Of a stretch of DNA of 64,000 bases, positions 35,824 to 44,593 are shown piece after piece (position 1 is the first letter of the stretch; each line of letters begins with the position of its first letter). The stretch comes from Marinicella rhabdoformis (GTDB lineage: Bacteria > Pseudomonadota > Gammaproteobacteria > Xanthomonadales > Marinicellaceae). The notes beneath the pieces were generated by a model. That model was not told the DNA's origin and did no database searches. It was given only the letters and a program-made list of their open reading frames with translations. Made by a program: the position numbers and the translations under genes. The stretch is from assembly GCF_009671245.1 (NCBI RefSeq), contig NZ_VTFS01000003.1, positions 434,001 through 498,000 of the forward strand. The letters run 5' to 3'.

Positions 35824-36771
35824 TCATGAATCTGCCCAAGCATCCGTGGCTTTGAGCAACGCCGATGTGATGCTGGGTTCAAAAGCTGAATGACCGGCAT
35901 CAGCAATAATTTGAAAATCTGCTTCCGGGAATGCTTGGTGTAATTCCCAAGCGGTGTCCAAGGGACAAACCACATCGTAACGGCCTTGAATAATAACAGT
36001 TGGGATGTGTCGGATTTGATCGACGTTTTCTATCAATTGATTCTCTGTTTCAAAAAAACCTTTGTTCATAAAGTAATGGTTCTCAATCCGCGCAAAGGCC
36101 AATGCAAACTCGGGTTCGGCTGTGTCTTCGATGTGCTTCAGGTCAGGGAACATGTGGCAGGTTGAGCCTTCCCAAACTGACCAACGTTTGGCCGCTTCCA
36201 ATCGCTCAGTTTCATCATCTGACAACAGGCGCTTTTGGTAAGCTGCCATCATGTCATGTCGTTCATCTTCTGGAATAAAATCACGGTAAGTGGCCCAAGC
36301 ATCAGGGAAAAGCCGGCTGGCACCTTCTTGGTAAAACCATTGCAGTTCCTTTTCGCGTAATAAAAAGATGCCACGCAGTACCAACTCTGTTACCCGTTCT
36401 GGGTGCTTTTGCGCATAGGCCAAAGCCAAGGTGCTGCCCCAAGAACCACCGAATACTTGCCACTGTTCAATGTTCAACATCTCGCGAATCAGTTCCATGT
36501 CAGCAATCAAGTCCCAAGTGGTGTTGTCTTCTAAACAGGCATGTGGCGTGCTTTGACCGCAACCGCGTTGGTCAAACTGGATGATGCGGTATTTTTCAGG
36601 GTTAAAGAAACCACGGGTTTCTGGCGACACGCCACCACCAGGCCCTCCGTGTACAAAGACTACTGGCTTGCCTTTTGGATTACCTGATTCTTCCCAGTAG
36701 ATTGAATGCAGTTCAGAAACTTGTAAATGACCTGATTGTGTGATTTCATTGACTTGATACAGTTCGCTCAT
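35824..36771 (-). CDS. pip: Proline iminopeptidase
   Basis: Alpha/beta hydrolase (peptidase family S33) that removes N-terminal Pro from peptides. The 315-residue product has VFVHGGPGGGVSPE (oxyanion region), the nucleophile in VFGGSWGSTLALAYAQKHP, RYDVVCPLDTAW with the Asp, and ADAGHSAFEP with the His. Size and motifs match the cytoplasmic bacterial enzyme. It is divergent from the Nramp-pxp operon, with 96 bp between. Peptide breakdown and oxoproline recycling would fit together, but the two are on separate transcripts. Confidence 0.92.
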   Translation of the reverse strand: MSELYQVNEITQSGHLQVSELHSIYWEESGNPKGKPVVFVHGGPGGGVSPETRGFFNPEKYRIIQFDQRGCGQSTPHACLEDNTTWDLIADMELIREMLNIEQWQVFGGSWGSTLALAYAQKHPERVTELVLRGIFLLREKELQWFYQEGASRLFPDAWATYRDFIPEDERHDMMAAYQKRLLSDDETERLEAAKRWSVWEGSTCHMFPDLKHIEDTAEPEFALAFARIENHYFMNKGFFETENQLIENVDQIRHIPTVIIQGRYDVVCPLDTAWELHQAFPEADFQIIADAGHSAFEPSITSALLKATDAWADS

Positions 36772-36867
36772 GATTAAATGCTGCCATAAAAAGATTAAAC
36801 AATAAATTGTAGCACCAAAGCAAACAAATCAAAGCTAAAATAAAAGCATTCACCATGAGTTAAATTG

Positions 36868-38115
36868 ATGCCACAAACCATAGTCAACCCCAATGAACCC
36901 AGTCACAACACGCCTTCGACCAAAGCAAGCAGTTTGGGCCCTGCCACTTGGGTAGCGGCTGCTTTTATCGGACCCGGAACGGTTACTGCCTGTACTTTGG
37001 CTGGTGCCAAATTTGGTTTCACCTTGCTTTGGGCTTTGTTGTTTTCTGTTTTGGCCTGCATGGCTTTACAAGAAATGGCGGCGCGGTTGGGCGTGGTGAC
37101 CAAGAAAGGGTTGAGCGAGAACATTGCTGACCAATTAAAAAACCCAACAGCACGATATGCAGCATTTGCTTTGATTGCTTTGGCCATTTTTATCGGCAAC
37201 TCAGCCTATGAAGGTGGCAACATTGCTGGCGCTGTTTTGGGCATTTCTACTTTGTGGCCTGATTTAGACATTCCTTGGCCTATGGTGATTGGTGCGATTG
37301 CGGCACCGGTGATTGCTTTGGGGCAAAACAAAACCATTACTTATGTGATGACGGCTTTGGTGATTCTGATGAGTGTGGCTTTTGTCGGCACCTTTGTCAT
37401 GGTTGATGTTGACATGAGTGCCTTTTTCAAAGGTTTTGAACCCTCAATGCCAGAAGGCGCTTTATTGACTGTGGTGGCTTTGATTGGTACAACCGTTGTG
37501 CCCTATAATCTGTTTTTACATGCCACAGCTGCCAAAGACCAATGGAAGGACAGTGATTCACCAGAAGTGGCTTTGTCACAAGCACGCAAAGACATCGTTA
37601 TTTCTATTGGTGTTGGTGGTTTGATCTCCATGGCCATCATTGGCACCGCAGCAGCAGCGTTTTTTCAACAACAAATTCAAATTCAAAATGCCGCTGACAT
37701 GGCGGTGCAATTGACACCTTTGTTTGGTGAACAAGCCAAGTACCTGATGGCTTTGGGTTTATTTGCTGCCGGTGTTTCATCGGCGATCACTGCACCTTTG
37801 GCTGCACGTTATGCCATTGTCGGTATGTGGCCCAATGCACCCAAGATGTTTTGTGAGTCGGTCGCATTTGTTGTCTTGTTTTCCGGTTTGGGCTTGTCTT
37901 TATCGGGATACAAACCCATCACTATCATTTGGTTTGCACAAATTGCCAATGGCATTTTACTACCCTTGATGGCGGTGTTTTTGTTGTCACTGATGAATAA
38001 CAGTCAAATACTGGGTCGGTTCAAAAACTCTCACTGGCACAATGCAGCTGGTGCTGTGGTGGTTTTGGTTACTTTGATTTTGAGCACCAAATCATTGATG
38101 GCTGCCTTTTCATAA
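36868..38115 (+). CDS. Nramp-family transporter with non-canonical metal site
   Basis: A polytopic protein of 415 residues with the Nramp fold: ATWVAAAFIGPGTVTA in helix 1 and TTVVPYNLFLHATAAKDQW in helix 6. Canonical Nramp proteins have DPGN and MPH(N) there; this one has GPGT (35-38) and VPYN (211-214), so the Asp, Asn and Met metal ligands are replaced. It ends 1 nt before pxpA. The same linkage (an Nramp gene with the ycsF/kip genes) occurs in Bacillus. A role in uptake of oxoproline or a related solute is plausible but unproven. The ATG at 36868 is favoured over a TTG at 36865. Confidence 0.85.
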   Translation: MPQTIVNPNEPSHNTPSTKASSLGPATWVAAAFIGPGTVTACTLAGAKFGFTLLWALLFSVLACMALQEMAARLGVVTKKGLSENIADQLKNPTARYAAFALIALAIFIGNSAYEGGNIAGAVLGISTLWPDLDIPWPMVIGAIAAPVIALGQNKTITYVMTALVILMSVAFVGTFVMVDVDMSAFFKGFEPSMPEGALLTVVALIGTTVVPYNLFLHATAAKDQWKDSDSPEVALSQARKDIVISIGVGGLISMAIIGTAAAAFFQQQIQIQNAADMAVQLTPLFGEQAKYLMALGLFAAGVSSAITAPLAARYAIVGMWPNAPKMFCESVAFVVLFSGLGLSLSGYKPITIIWFAQIANGILLPLMAVFLLSLMNNSQILGRFKNSHWHNAAGAVVVLVTLILSTKSLMAAFS

Positions 38116-38116
38116 C

Positions 38117-38875
38117 ATGGGCATCCTACACATAGACCTCAATTGTGACTTGGGCGAATATGAAAGCTTGAGTGATGGCCACGCTGATGCAACCATCATG
38201 CCGTACATCAGCTCGTGTAACATCGCTTGTGGTGGTCATGCTGGCAATGAGGAAGTGATGGCACAATCAGTACAATGGGCCAAACACAATCAATTGCGCA
38301 TTGGTGCTCACCCGAGTTTTCCTGACCGTGAAAACTTTGGCCGCCATAAAATAGACCTCAGCGACACAGCATTAAAACACAGTCTGGCGCATCAATTGAC
38401 TGCGCTGAAGGCCGTTTGTGATGCCCATAATGTGGCGATGTCTTATGTTAAACCGCATGGTGCCTTGTATAACCTTGCCGCTGATGACTTGTCTTTGAGC
38501 ATGTTATTGATAGAGGTGATACACGACATCAATCCACACTTGGCACTGATGGGTCTGGCCCATTCAGTCATGCAATCCGCCGCCGCTAAAACACATACCC
38601 ATTTCATCGCTGAAGCTTTTATTGATCGGCGCTATACTTCCGATCTTCGCTTACAACCAAGAACAATACAGGGCGCGGTGATTGATGATTTTGAAGCACA
38701 AGCCGAACAAGCATTGGCATTGGCACAAGGCCGAGCCATACCCAGTGACGAAGGCCAACCATTGAACATCACATGCCAGAGCCTGTGCCTACATGGCGAC
38801 ACACCCAATGCAGCAGAAGCGGCTCAATTATTGAACCAACTGTTTATCCAAAATAACATACAAATCCATGCCTGA
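38117..38875 (+). CDS. pxpA: 5-oxoprolinase subunit A (LamB/YcsF family)
   Basis: One of three subunits of the ATP-dependent prokaryotic 5-oxoprolinase, which opens pyroglutamate to glutamate. The 252 residues contain LNCDLGEYESL, SSCNIACGGHAGNEEVM, MSYVKPHGALYNLAADD and EAFIDRRYTSDLRL, the typical YcsF motifs. It starts 1 nt after the Nramp stop and overlaps pxpB by 8 nt. Confidence 0.94.
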   Translation: MGILHIDLNCDLGEYESLSDGHADATIMPYISSCNIACGGHAGNEEVMAQSVQWAKHNQLRIGAHPSFPDRENFGRHKIDLSDTALKHSLAHQLTALKAVCDAHNVAMSYVKPHGALYNLAADDLSLSMLLIEVIHDINPHLALMGLAHSVMQSAAAKTHTHFIAEAFIDRRYTSDLRLQPRTIQGAVIDDFEAQAEQALALAQGRAIPSDEGQPLNITCQSLCLHGDTPNAAEAAQLLNQLFIQNNIQIHA

Positions 38876-39626
38876 TCTACCACATCAGTCACCACCTTAT
38901 TCGATTGCTTTCGATCATGACAGGCTGTTTCGATTGCGTGCTAACGGCAGTCAATCTTTAATCCTCGATTTTAATAAAAATATCGATGACAAGGCTGACC
39001 CTTTGATTTTGATTCATCAGTTAACACAATACCTGATTGCTCACCCTCCGAGACATTTAATCAACATCATTCCGGCCAGCTTTTCAGTCACATTGGTGTT
39101 CAGTGTAGTTGTGATTCCAGACGATCATTGGCAAGATTACTTTTGCCAATCACTTGATGCTTGCCAAGGGCATCCATTAGATAGCCAGACCCATGTAGTC
39201 GAAGTGTGTTACGAAACAAACCATTACGAAACAGGCCCGAACAACACCATGGCAAGTGATTCAAACAGTGTATGTGAAATCTTACAGTGCAACACATCAC
39301 AGTTGATAGAAGCCCATTGCAGCGTCCATTACCGTGTTGATATGTTGGGTTTTTTACCTGGCTTTGCTTATTTGAGTGGCTTAAGCGAAGCTTTACAATT
39401 ACCAAGGAAATCAAAGCCCACCCTCAATGTGCCTGCAGGCAGTGTTGCCATAGGTGGCCAATACAGTGCCATTTACCCAGTCCAGAGTCCTGGTGGCTGG
39501 CATGTCATCGGCCACACCCATTTCAAGTGTATAGATTGGCAGCGAGCTGAATTTTGTCCATTCAAACCACTGGACACCGTCAGATTCGTTCCGATTTCCC
39601 TAGACCAGTGGCTGACACAACAATGA
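38868..39626 (+). CDS. pxpB: 5-oxoprolinase subunit B (KipI family)
   Basis: Second subunit of 5-oxoprolinase; homologous to the Bacillus KipI protein. The 252 residues have the diagnostic block MLGFLPGFAYLSGL, then LNVPAGSVAIGGQYSAIYPV and QSPGGWHVIGHT. It overlaps pxpA by 8 nt and pxpC by 4 nt (ATGA), consistent with a stoichiometric complex. Confidence 0.93.
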   Translation: MPDLPHQSPPYSIAFDHDRLFRLRANGSQSLILDFNKNIDDKADPLILIHQLTQYLIAHPPRHLINIIPASFSVTLVFSVVVIPDDHWQDYFCQSLDACQGHPLDSQTHVVEVCYETNHYETGPNNTMASDSNSVCEILQCNTSQLIEAHCSVHYRVDMLGFLPGFAYLSGLSEALQLPRKSKPTLNVPAGSVAIGGQYSAIYPVQSPGGWHVIGHTHFKCIDWQRAEFCPFKPLDTVRFVPISLDQWLTQQ

Positions 39627-40519
39627 ATCAATGGCGCATCATCAAACCCGGGCTATCCTCTACCTTTCAAGATGCAGGCCGATTTAATCTGGCCCACATC
39701 GGCATCCCAGTTTCTGGTGCCTTGGATTTGCCGGCGGCTCACTATGCCAATAAACTGTTGGCCAATGACCTCAATGATGCGGTGATTGAAATCACCATGA
39801 CGGGCATTTCTTTTGAAACAGCTTGTGATTGTAGCATCGCCATCACAGGCGCTGTTTTTTGCTGCCAAATTAACGACCGACACGTTGACCACCAACAAAC
39901 CCTTAACCTCAAGGCTGGCGATGTATTTTCGATGCACAAACGACACTCGGGTGTGCGGGCTTATTTGGCCGTCGCTGGCGGTTTTGATCTGCCAATGACA
40001 TTAGGCAGTACCAGTACTTTGGTGTCTGCTAAACTGGGTGGTTATCAAGGTCGTTCGTTACAAGCCAATGATGTCATTGTATTAAATAACCCTTACCATT
40101 CACCAAGCCGCTCTGTTGCCGATTGGAAACGACCCAAAGTACACTCAAAAGTCACCAGTGCTCAGGCCATCCATGTCATTCGCGCCCAACCTGGCCCGGA
40201 ATATGATTTGTTCGATTCATACAGTCAACAATCACTTTGGCAACAAGCCTTTGAAGTCACCCAAGACTGCGATCGCATGGGCATGCGCTTGCACAATGAA
40301 TACCAGTTGAAAGCAATAAAAACCATCAGCAGTTCAGGCATTGTTCCTGGCAGCTTACAAGTCACACCTGACGGTGACAGCATCATGACCCTCAATGACG
40401 GACAGGTCACCGGTGGTTACCCCAGAATATTGGTGGTTTTACCTGATCAAATTTCACTGTTGGCACAAGCGCAACCAGGCGACGCTTTGTATTTTTTTAG
40501 GCAATTTTGCCCAATTTGA
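39623..40519 (+). CDS. pxpC: 5-oxoprolinase subunit C (KipA family)
   Basis: Third 5-oxoprolinase subunit with the biotin-dependent carboxylase-like fold. The ATG at 39623 overlaps the pxpB stop; an upstream frame to 39554 lies inside pxpB and is not needed. The 298 residues begin with KPGLSSTFQDAGRF, then HIGIPVSGALDLPA, AYLAVAGGFDLPMTLGST and VTPDGDSIMTLNDGQVTGGY. Last gene of the Nramp-pxpABC unit. A 51-bp gap precedes the amidase gene with no clear terminator. Confidence 0.93.
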   Translation: MNQWRIIKPGLSSTFQDAGRFNLAHIGIPVSGALDLPAAHYANKLLANDLNDAVIEITMTGISFETACDCSIAITGAVFCCQINDRHVDHQQTLNLKAGDVFSMHKRHSGVRAYLAVAGGFDLPMTLGSTSTLVSAKLGGYQGRSLQANDVIVLNNPYHSPSRSVADWKRPKVHSKVTSAQAIHVIRAQPGPEYDLFDSYSQQSLWQQAFEVTQDCDRMGMRLHNEYQLKAIKTISSSGIVPGSLQVTPDGDSIMTLNDGQVTGGYPRILVVLPDQISLLAQAQPGDALYFFRQFCPI

Positions 40520-40570
40520 ATACGCTGGGTTGATAAGCGATAATAAACTGGTTCTATATCGAATTGAATC

Positions 40571-43375
40571 ATGAAATCTTTGCTTTTCTGGCTGTGCGCA
40601 TTATTGAGCTGCCAATCTGTGGCGCTGATCTATCAACAAAATGGTCAATGGGTTGAATCCACCGAAAAAACCGCTCTGAGCGTTGAAGCACAGGTGCAGG
40701 ATGTCCTGATACCCAGTGCTGCATCTGGCTTTGATGCTTTGTTGCCTCGGGGCAGCGAAGTGATTTCAGTTGATATAACAGACAAGGATTTTGTTGTCAG
40801 CTTAAGGCTTGATGAAGGTTTCTTACGCCATAAGTTGACTGAACCACAACTGGAACGCATCAGCCGCAGCATTGACCTCAACTTGTCACACTGGTCATCG
40901 AATGCCCAAAACATCCACATCAGTGCCGAGTATCAAGGCAAACAAGTGGCTTTGTCTAACTTCTTAAACATTCAACCAGTGCCTCAAAAGCCTGATGATT
41001 TGAATCCCGAAAAAACCACCTCAACAACCAGAGCCACTCAAAAACGCAGTCCATATTCTGGGGCATTAAACAACAAAGTGCTGTTTATTTCACAAGCACA
41101 TGGCTGGATTGATTATGACGACTTCAGGGAATGGTCAACACAACGCGGTATCACACATGACATCGTTGAGGATTTTGTCAATTCTGAAGGCATGAACCAA
41201 TACCTGCTTGAATATTTAGATTTGGCTGGGGCCACCACCTTCACCTTGCGCGAACGGGACATGAATTCTGACATGTTGATTGTCGATGAAGCGGATTTGG
41301 CCTACAGTGAAGTTGGGGATGATGATTTATTCAATGCTTCTGGCGCCAATGGCTTTGCCAATGGACAAGCACCCTACTCAGCCACCAATGACCCATTCAG
41401 GGACAATGGCGGTACCGACCGCATCATCACCACCAGTTCTACGGAAACGGCCTACGCACAATGGACTTTGAACGTACCCAGCGACGGTTATTACCATGTT
41501 TATGTCTCGTATTCAGGTAATGGTAACCGACCCACTGATGCCGAATACACCGTTCGACATGGCGGCATTGACACCCAATTTACTGTCAACCAACAAAAGC
41601 ACAGGTATTTATGGAACCATTTGGGTGAGTTTTACTTTACCCAAGGTGGTGACAACCATGTTCGTTTAAGCAACCAATCCGATCAAGCTGGCACCACGGT
41701 TTCTGCCGATGCAGTTCGTTTGGGCGGTGGCATGGGTGATGTGCGCGGCAACTATCATTCAATCATCAGTGGACATCCGCGCTGGGAAGAAGGCGCGCGC
41801 ACTTGGGTACAATACCAAGGCGCCAACAGCAGTGTTTATGGCAGCGGTGATGTATCCTCACGTTCTCGGTTTGCCGACTGGGAATACTACACAGGAGAGG
41901 ATGCACTGTATGTTTCTTGGCACTCCAATGCCTTCAATGGCACGGCACGTGGCACGAATACTTACATATATTCATCAAACCCGCCCAATGGCACCTACGA
42001 CACAACACAAGCCATCGCAGGCTCGGCTGGCTTACAAACGGCAATTCACAATGAAATCATCAATGACATCAGGGGCTCTTGGGACGCCAACTGGCAAGAT
42101 CGAGGATTACGCTCAGCGTATTTCGGTGAAATCAACCCGAACCACAATAACGAGATGCCTTCGGTTTTGATCGAGTTGGCTTTTCATGACAACGAAGATG
42201 ATGCCAATGCCTTGCGCCACCCACAATTCAGAAAAATAGCCGCTCGTGCGGTTTATCAAGGCATCGTGAAATACTTTGCCGCACGAGATGGTGTCACAGC
42301 CCACTTATTACCTGAACCCCCCGAACAACTACAAGTGCTGTCTCAAGACAGTCAGACTTTGACTATTTCATGGCAAGCCGCACCGACTGATGTCAGTGGT
42401 GTGCTGGGCGATGCAGCTTCCAGTTATGTCATTTACCGCTCCAGTGATGGACGTAACTTTGACAACGGCATTGAGGTCAATGGTTTGTCACACAGTTTCA
42501 ATGGCTTGCAAGCTGGACAAACCCTGTATTTCAAAGTGAAAGGGAAAAACCAAGGCGGCTTGTCTTTGGATTCAGAAGTGTTGGGAGCTCGTTTGCCGCA
42601 TGGTCAAAATAAAGTGCTGGTGGTCAATGGTTTCGACAGATTGAATTCTGGCCAATTAATCTATGAGAATATGCCGGATATTGGTGGCTTTGTTGATCGC
42701 ATGTATCTGCGCCAAATGAACCGCTTTGATTATGTGGTTGAACATGGTGATGCTTTGTCAGATTCACAGGTGGCTTTTGATTCAGCCAGCAATGAAAGCA
42801 TAGAGGCAGGCTCAATCGACCTTGGTGACTATGTTGCCGTTTTGTGGGCTTTGGGTGAAGAGTCCAGTTTGGGAGTGACGCTATCCAGTACTGAACAATC
42901 GTTAATCGCGACTTACCTTAATCAAGGCGGACAGCTCTTCATCAGTGGTGCAGAAATTGCTTGGGATTTAGACAACTTGGGTTCGGCATCGGATCAAGAA
43001 TTCTACAACAACACCCTAATGACAGCCTATTGGTCAGACGATGCCGGCACTTATGAAGCCACTGGCCTGTCAGGCTCTCCTTACGCTGGCATCAACAACA
43101 TACAATTCGATGACGGTAGCTACCACAGCTACCAAGTGGAGTACCCCGACGAACTACAAGCACTGAGTCAAGCTGACCATTGTCTACAATACAGTGGCGC
43201 GCAATTCGCCTGCACCTATGTCGATACAGGTGTATATAAAGTCATACACCTCGGCTTCCCCTTTGAAACCATCACGTCTCAACAAAAACGCAACGATCTA
43301 ATGGCCGCCACCATGAATTATTTTTTAATTGATGTGGATGATGATTTGATTTTTGAGGATGGTTTCGAAAATTGA
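40571..43375 (+). CDS. Exported amidase-like protein with inserted golvesin-like domain and GFE tail
   Basis: A 934-residue protein with a signal peptide (SLLFWLCALLSCQSVAL). Pieces of an N-acetylmuramoyl-L-alanine amidase (Amidase_3) appear in two parts. The first has FISQAHGWIDYDD with H177 and TLRERD; the second has SWHSNAF with H451 and VLIELAFHDNEDD with E535. Between them, about residues 255-395, is a beta-rich golvesin-like domain (NVPSDGYYHVYVSYSG...). A fibronectin-type III-like segment (~residues 580-650), a ~270-residue C-terminal domain and the tail DDLIFEDGFEN follow. Cell-wall hydrolysis is probable; the target is unknown. Confidence 0.78.
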   Translation: MKSLLFWLCALLSCQSVALIYQQNGQWVESTEKTALSVEAQVQDVLIPSAASGFDALLPRGSEVISVDITDKDFVVSLRLDEGFLRHKLTEPQLERISRSIDLNLSHWSSNAQNIHISAEYQGKQVALSNFLNIQPVPQKPDDLNPEKTTSTTRATQKRSPYSGALNNKVLFISQAHGWIDYDDFREWSTQRGITHDIVEDFVNSEGMNQYLLEYLDLAGATTFTLRERDMNSDMLIVDEADLAYSEVGDDDLFNASGANGFANGQAPYSATNDPFRDNGGTDRIITTSSTETAYAQWTLNVPSDGYYHVYVSYSGNGNRPTDAEYTVRHGGIDTQFTVNQQKHRYLWNHLGEFYFTQGGDNHVRLSNQSDQAGTTVSADAVRLGGGMGDVRGNYHSIISGHPRWEEGARTWVQYQGANSSVYGSGDVSSRSRFADWEYYTGEDALYVSWHSNAFNGTARGTNTYIYSSNPPNGTYDTTQAIAGSAGLQTAIHNEIINDIRGSWDANWQDRGLRSAYFGEINPNHNNEMPSVLIELAFHDNEDDANALRHPQFRKIAARAVYQGIVKYFAARDGVTAHLLPEPPEQLQVLSQDSQTLTISWQAAPTDVSGVLGDAASSYVIYRSSDGRNFDNGIEVNGLSHSFNGLQAGQTLYFKVKGKNQGGLSLDSEVLGARLPHGQNKVLVVNGFDRLNSGQLIYENMPDIGGFVDRMYLRQMNRFDYVVEHGDALSDSQVAFDSASNESIEAGSIDLGDYVAVLWALGEESSLGVTLSSTEQSLIATYLNQGGQLFISGAEIAWDLDNLGSASDQEFYNNTLMTAYWSDDAGTYEATGLSGSPYAGINNIQFDDGSYHSYQVEYPDELQALSQADHCLQYSGAQFACTYVDTGVYKVIHLGFPFETITSQQKRNDLMAATMNYFLIDVDDDLIFEDGFEN

Positions 43376-43393
43376 TACATACAACATAGCACA

Positions 43394-43418
43394 AAAGGCG
43401 GCACTTGGCCGCCTTTTT
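43394..43418 (+). terminator. Terminator after the amidase gene
   Basis: AAAGGCGGC (43394-43402) pairs with GCCGCCTTT (43408-43416) around ACTTG, then TT. It is 18 nt after the amidase stop. The same 23-bp core recurs at 44553-44575. It can also stop leftward transcription from the 43437 gene. Confidence 0.8.
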
Positions 43419-43436
43419 AATCTTGACTACAATATA

Positions 43437-44312
43437 TTAATTTTGATCTTCAAATGGACAAATCACTTGATTTTCATTCTCCCAATAACATCTGTTCCCA
43501 CTCACATGGCCAACTGATCTCAATCTATTTAACATACTCATCCAAGCCGCGATATTAGCATCACCGCCGCCACCGCCTAAGTCAAATTGCTGCCCAATAA
43601 GGCCATTAGCATCATCTGGAAGTATATTACCCTCACTGTCTTTCATTGAGCCCTCTACTTTGCTTACCCTTACTATAGGGTTCTTATTGTTTCCATCTAT
43701 ATCGACCCCTGTAACTATAACTTCAACAGTACTGCCGTCATTAAATTTAATATGATATACCTCACCTCTAAGCTCCTTATCCCCTATAACTTTATTTGCA
43801 ATACCACTTACTTGCCTGTCTATAGAATTTAACAATGATTCACTGGCCCTCTCACTTAATAAACTAGAAACAGAAAAAACTAATTGGCCCACTGCGTTTG
43901 GACTGGATACCATCATATGTGCAGTTACCGGAAAATTTCTGGTGTTTCTGTAATGAAGCTGTTGAAAAGTGATTGGGTCAGCATTGATATTTTTCAATAA
44001 TTTAAAATTCTGAATGGTATTTTCAACAATCATTTTTTCGTTAGAAGGCCCAGTTATTTTTCTAACAAAAATATGGTAAAAACCAGGTTCTACTTCTTTA
44101 GTAACTTCAAAAGTGTTGACTTCATCAGTATGAGCATTAATCACAAATACAGTTTTACTATTATAGTTAGCTAATTTATATTTTGCTTTCGCTTTCATGT
44201 CTGACAATGTACAGGTATAGCAATAAGTCACATCATAATTTGTTGAGGCATTGGCGTTTTGATAAGAAATTAAAAAAAGAAGTAATATTGATATTTTGTT
44301 TATATATTTCAT
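43437..44312 (-). CDS. Hypothetical AT-rich exported protein
   Basis: An unrecognised 291-residue protein. The ATG at 44312 gives a clean signal peptide (ISILLLFLISYQNANAS), so it is preferred to a TTG at 44465 that would add 51 residues of Phe-Tyr repeats from a microsatellite. The mature part has two early Cys (YCYTC), a mid-region with VKIxxNDGSTVEVIVTG-like features (FNDGSTVEVIVTGVDIDG), a Gly-rich stretch DLGGGGGDANIAAW and two Cys near the end. It is clearly richer in A+T than its neighbours and lies between two identical terminator hairpins, which suggests later acquisition. No good ribosome binding site is visible. Confidence 0.65.
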   Translation of the reverse strand: MKYINKISILLLFLISYQNANASTNYDVTYCYTCTLSDMKAKAKYKLANYNSKTVFVINAHTDEVNTFEVTKEVEPGFYHIFVRKITGPSNEKMIVENTIQNFKLLKNINADPITFQQLHYRNTRNFPVTAHMMVSSPNAVGQLVFSVSSLLSERASESLLNSIDRQVSGIANKVIGDKELRGEVYHIKFNDGSTVEVIVTGVDIDGNNKNPIVRVSKVEGSMKDSEGNILPDDANGLIGQQFDLGGGGGDANIAAWMSMLNRLRSVGHVSGNRCYWENENQVICPFEDQN

Positions 44313-44384
44313 AATAAATATTTTTAAATAATAGTTAAAAATCACTCTTGAATTATTTATGTCAAGAATAAGAATCACATACAC

Positions 44385-44420
44385 ATAGAAATAGAAATAG
44401 AAATAGAAATAGAAATAGAA
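44385..44420. repeat. Hexanucleotide microsatellite (ATAGAA)x6
   Basis: Six perfect tandem copies of ATAGAA, 73 bp upstream of the start of the AT-rich hypothetical gene. Six-base units do not shift a frame, so copy-number change would alter promoter spacing rather than reading frame. Slippage-prone repeats in this position are a known way of varying expression. Confidence 0.85.
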
Positions 44421-44546
44421 AATTCCTATTATGTTTGAGCTTGTGTGTGCAAATAAATTATACAACTACAAACTTAAAAATCAATATCAATACAAATAAC
44501 AAAATATTATATGAAAACGTACGGCTCAAATAATTTAATATTTGAA

Positions 44547-44575
44547 ATAAAAAAAGGCGGCACTTGGCCGCCTTT
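44547..44575 (-). terminator. Terminator after the DAHP synthase gene
   Basis: The minus strand reads AAAGGCGGC-CAAGT-GCCGCCTTT followed by T residues (stem at 44553-44575). It is 18 nt beyond the DAHP synthase stop. The hairpin is identical over 23 bp to that at 43394-43416. Confidence 0.8.
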
Positions 44576-44593
44576 GATAGATTTTATTCAGAG

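Noticed and set aside
44313-44465. N-terminal Phe-Tyr repeat extension of the AT-rich hypothetical protein
   Set aside because: Encoded by the hexamer microsatellite from a TTG; the ATG at 44312 gives a proper signal peptide.
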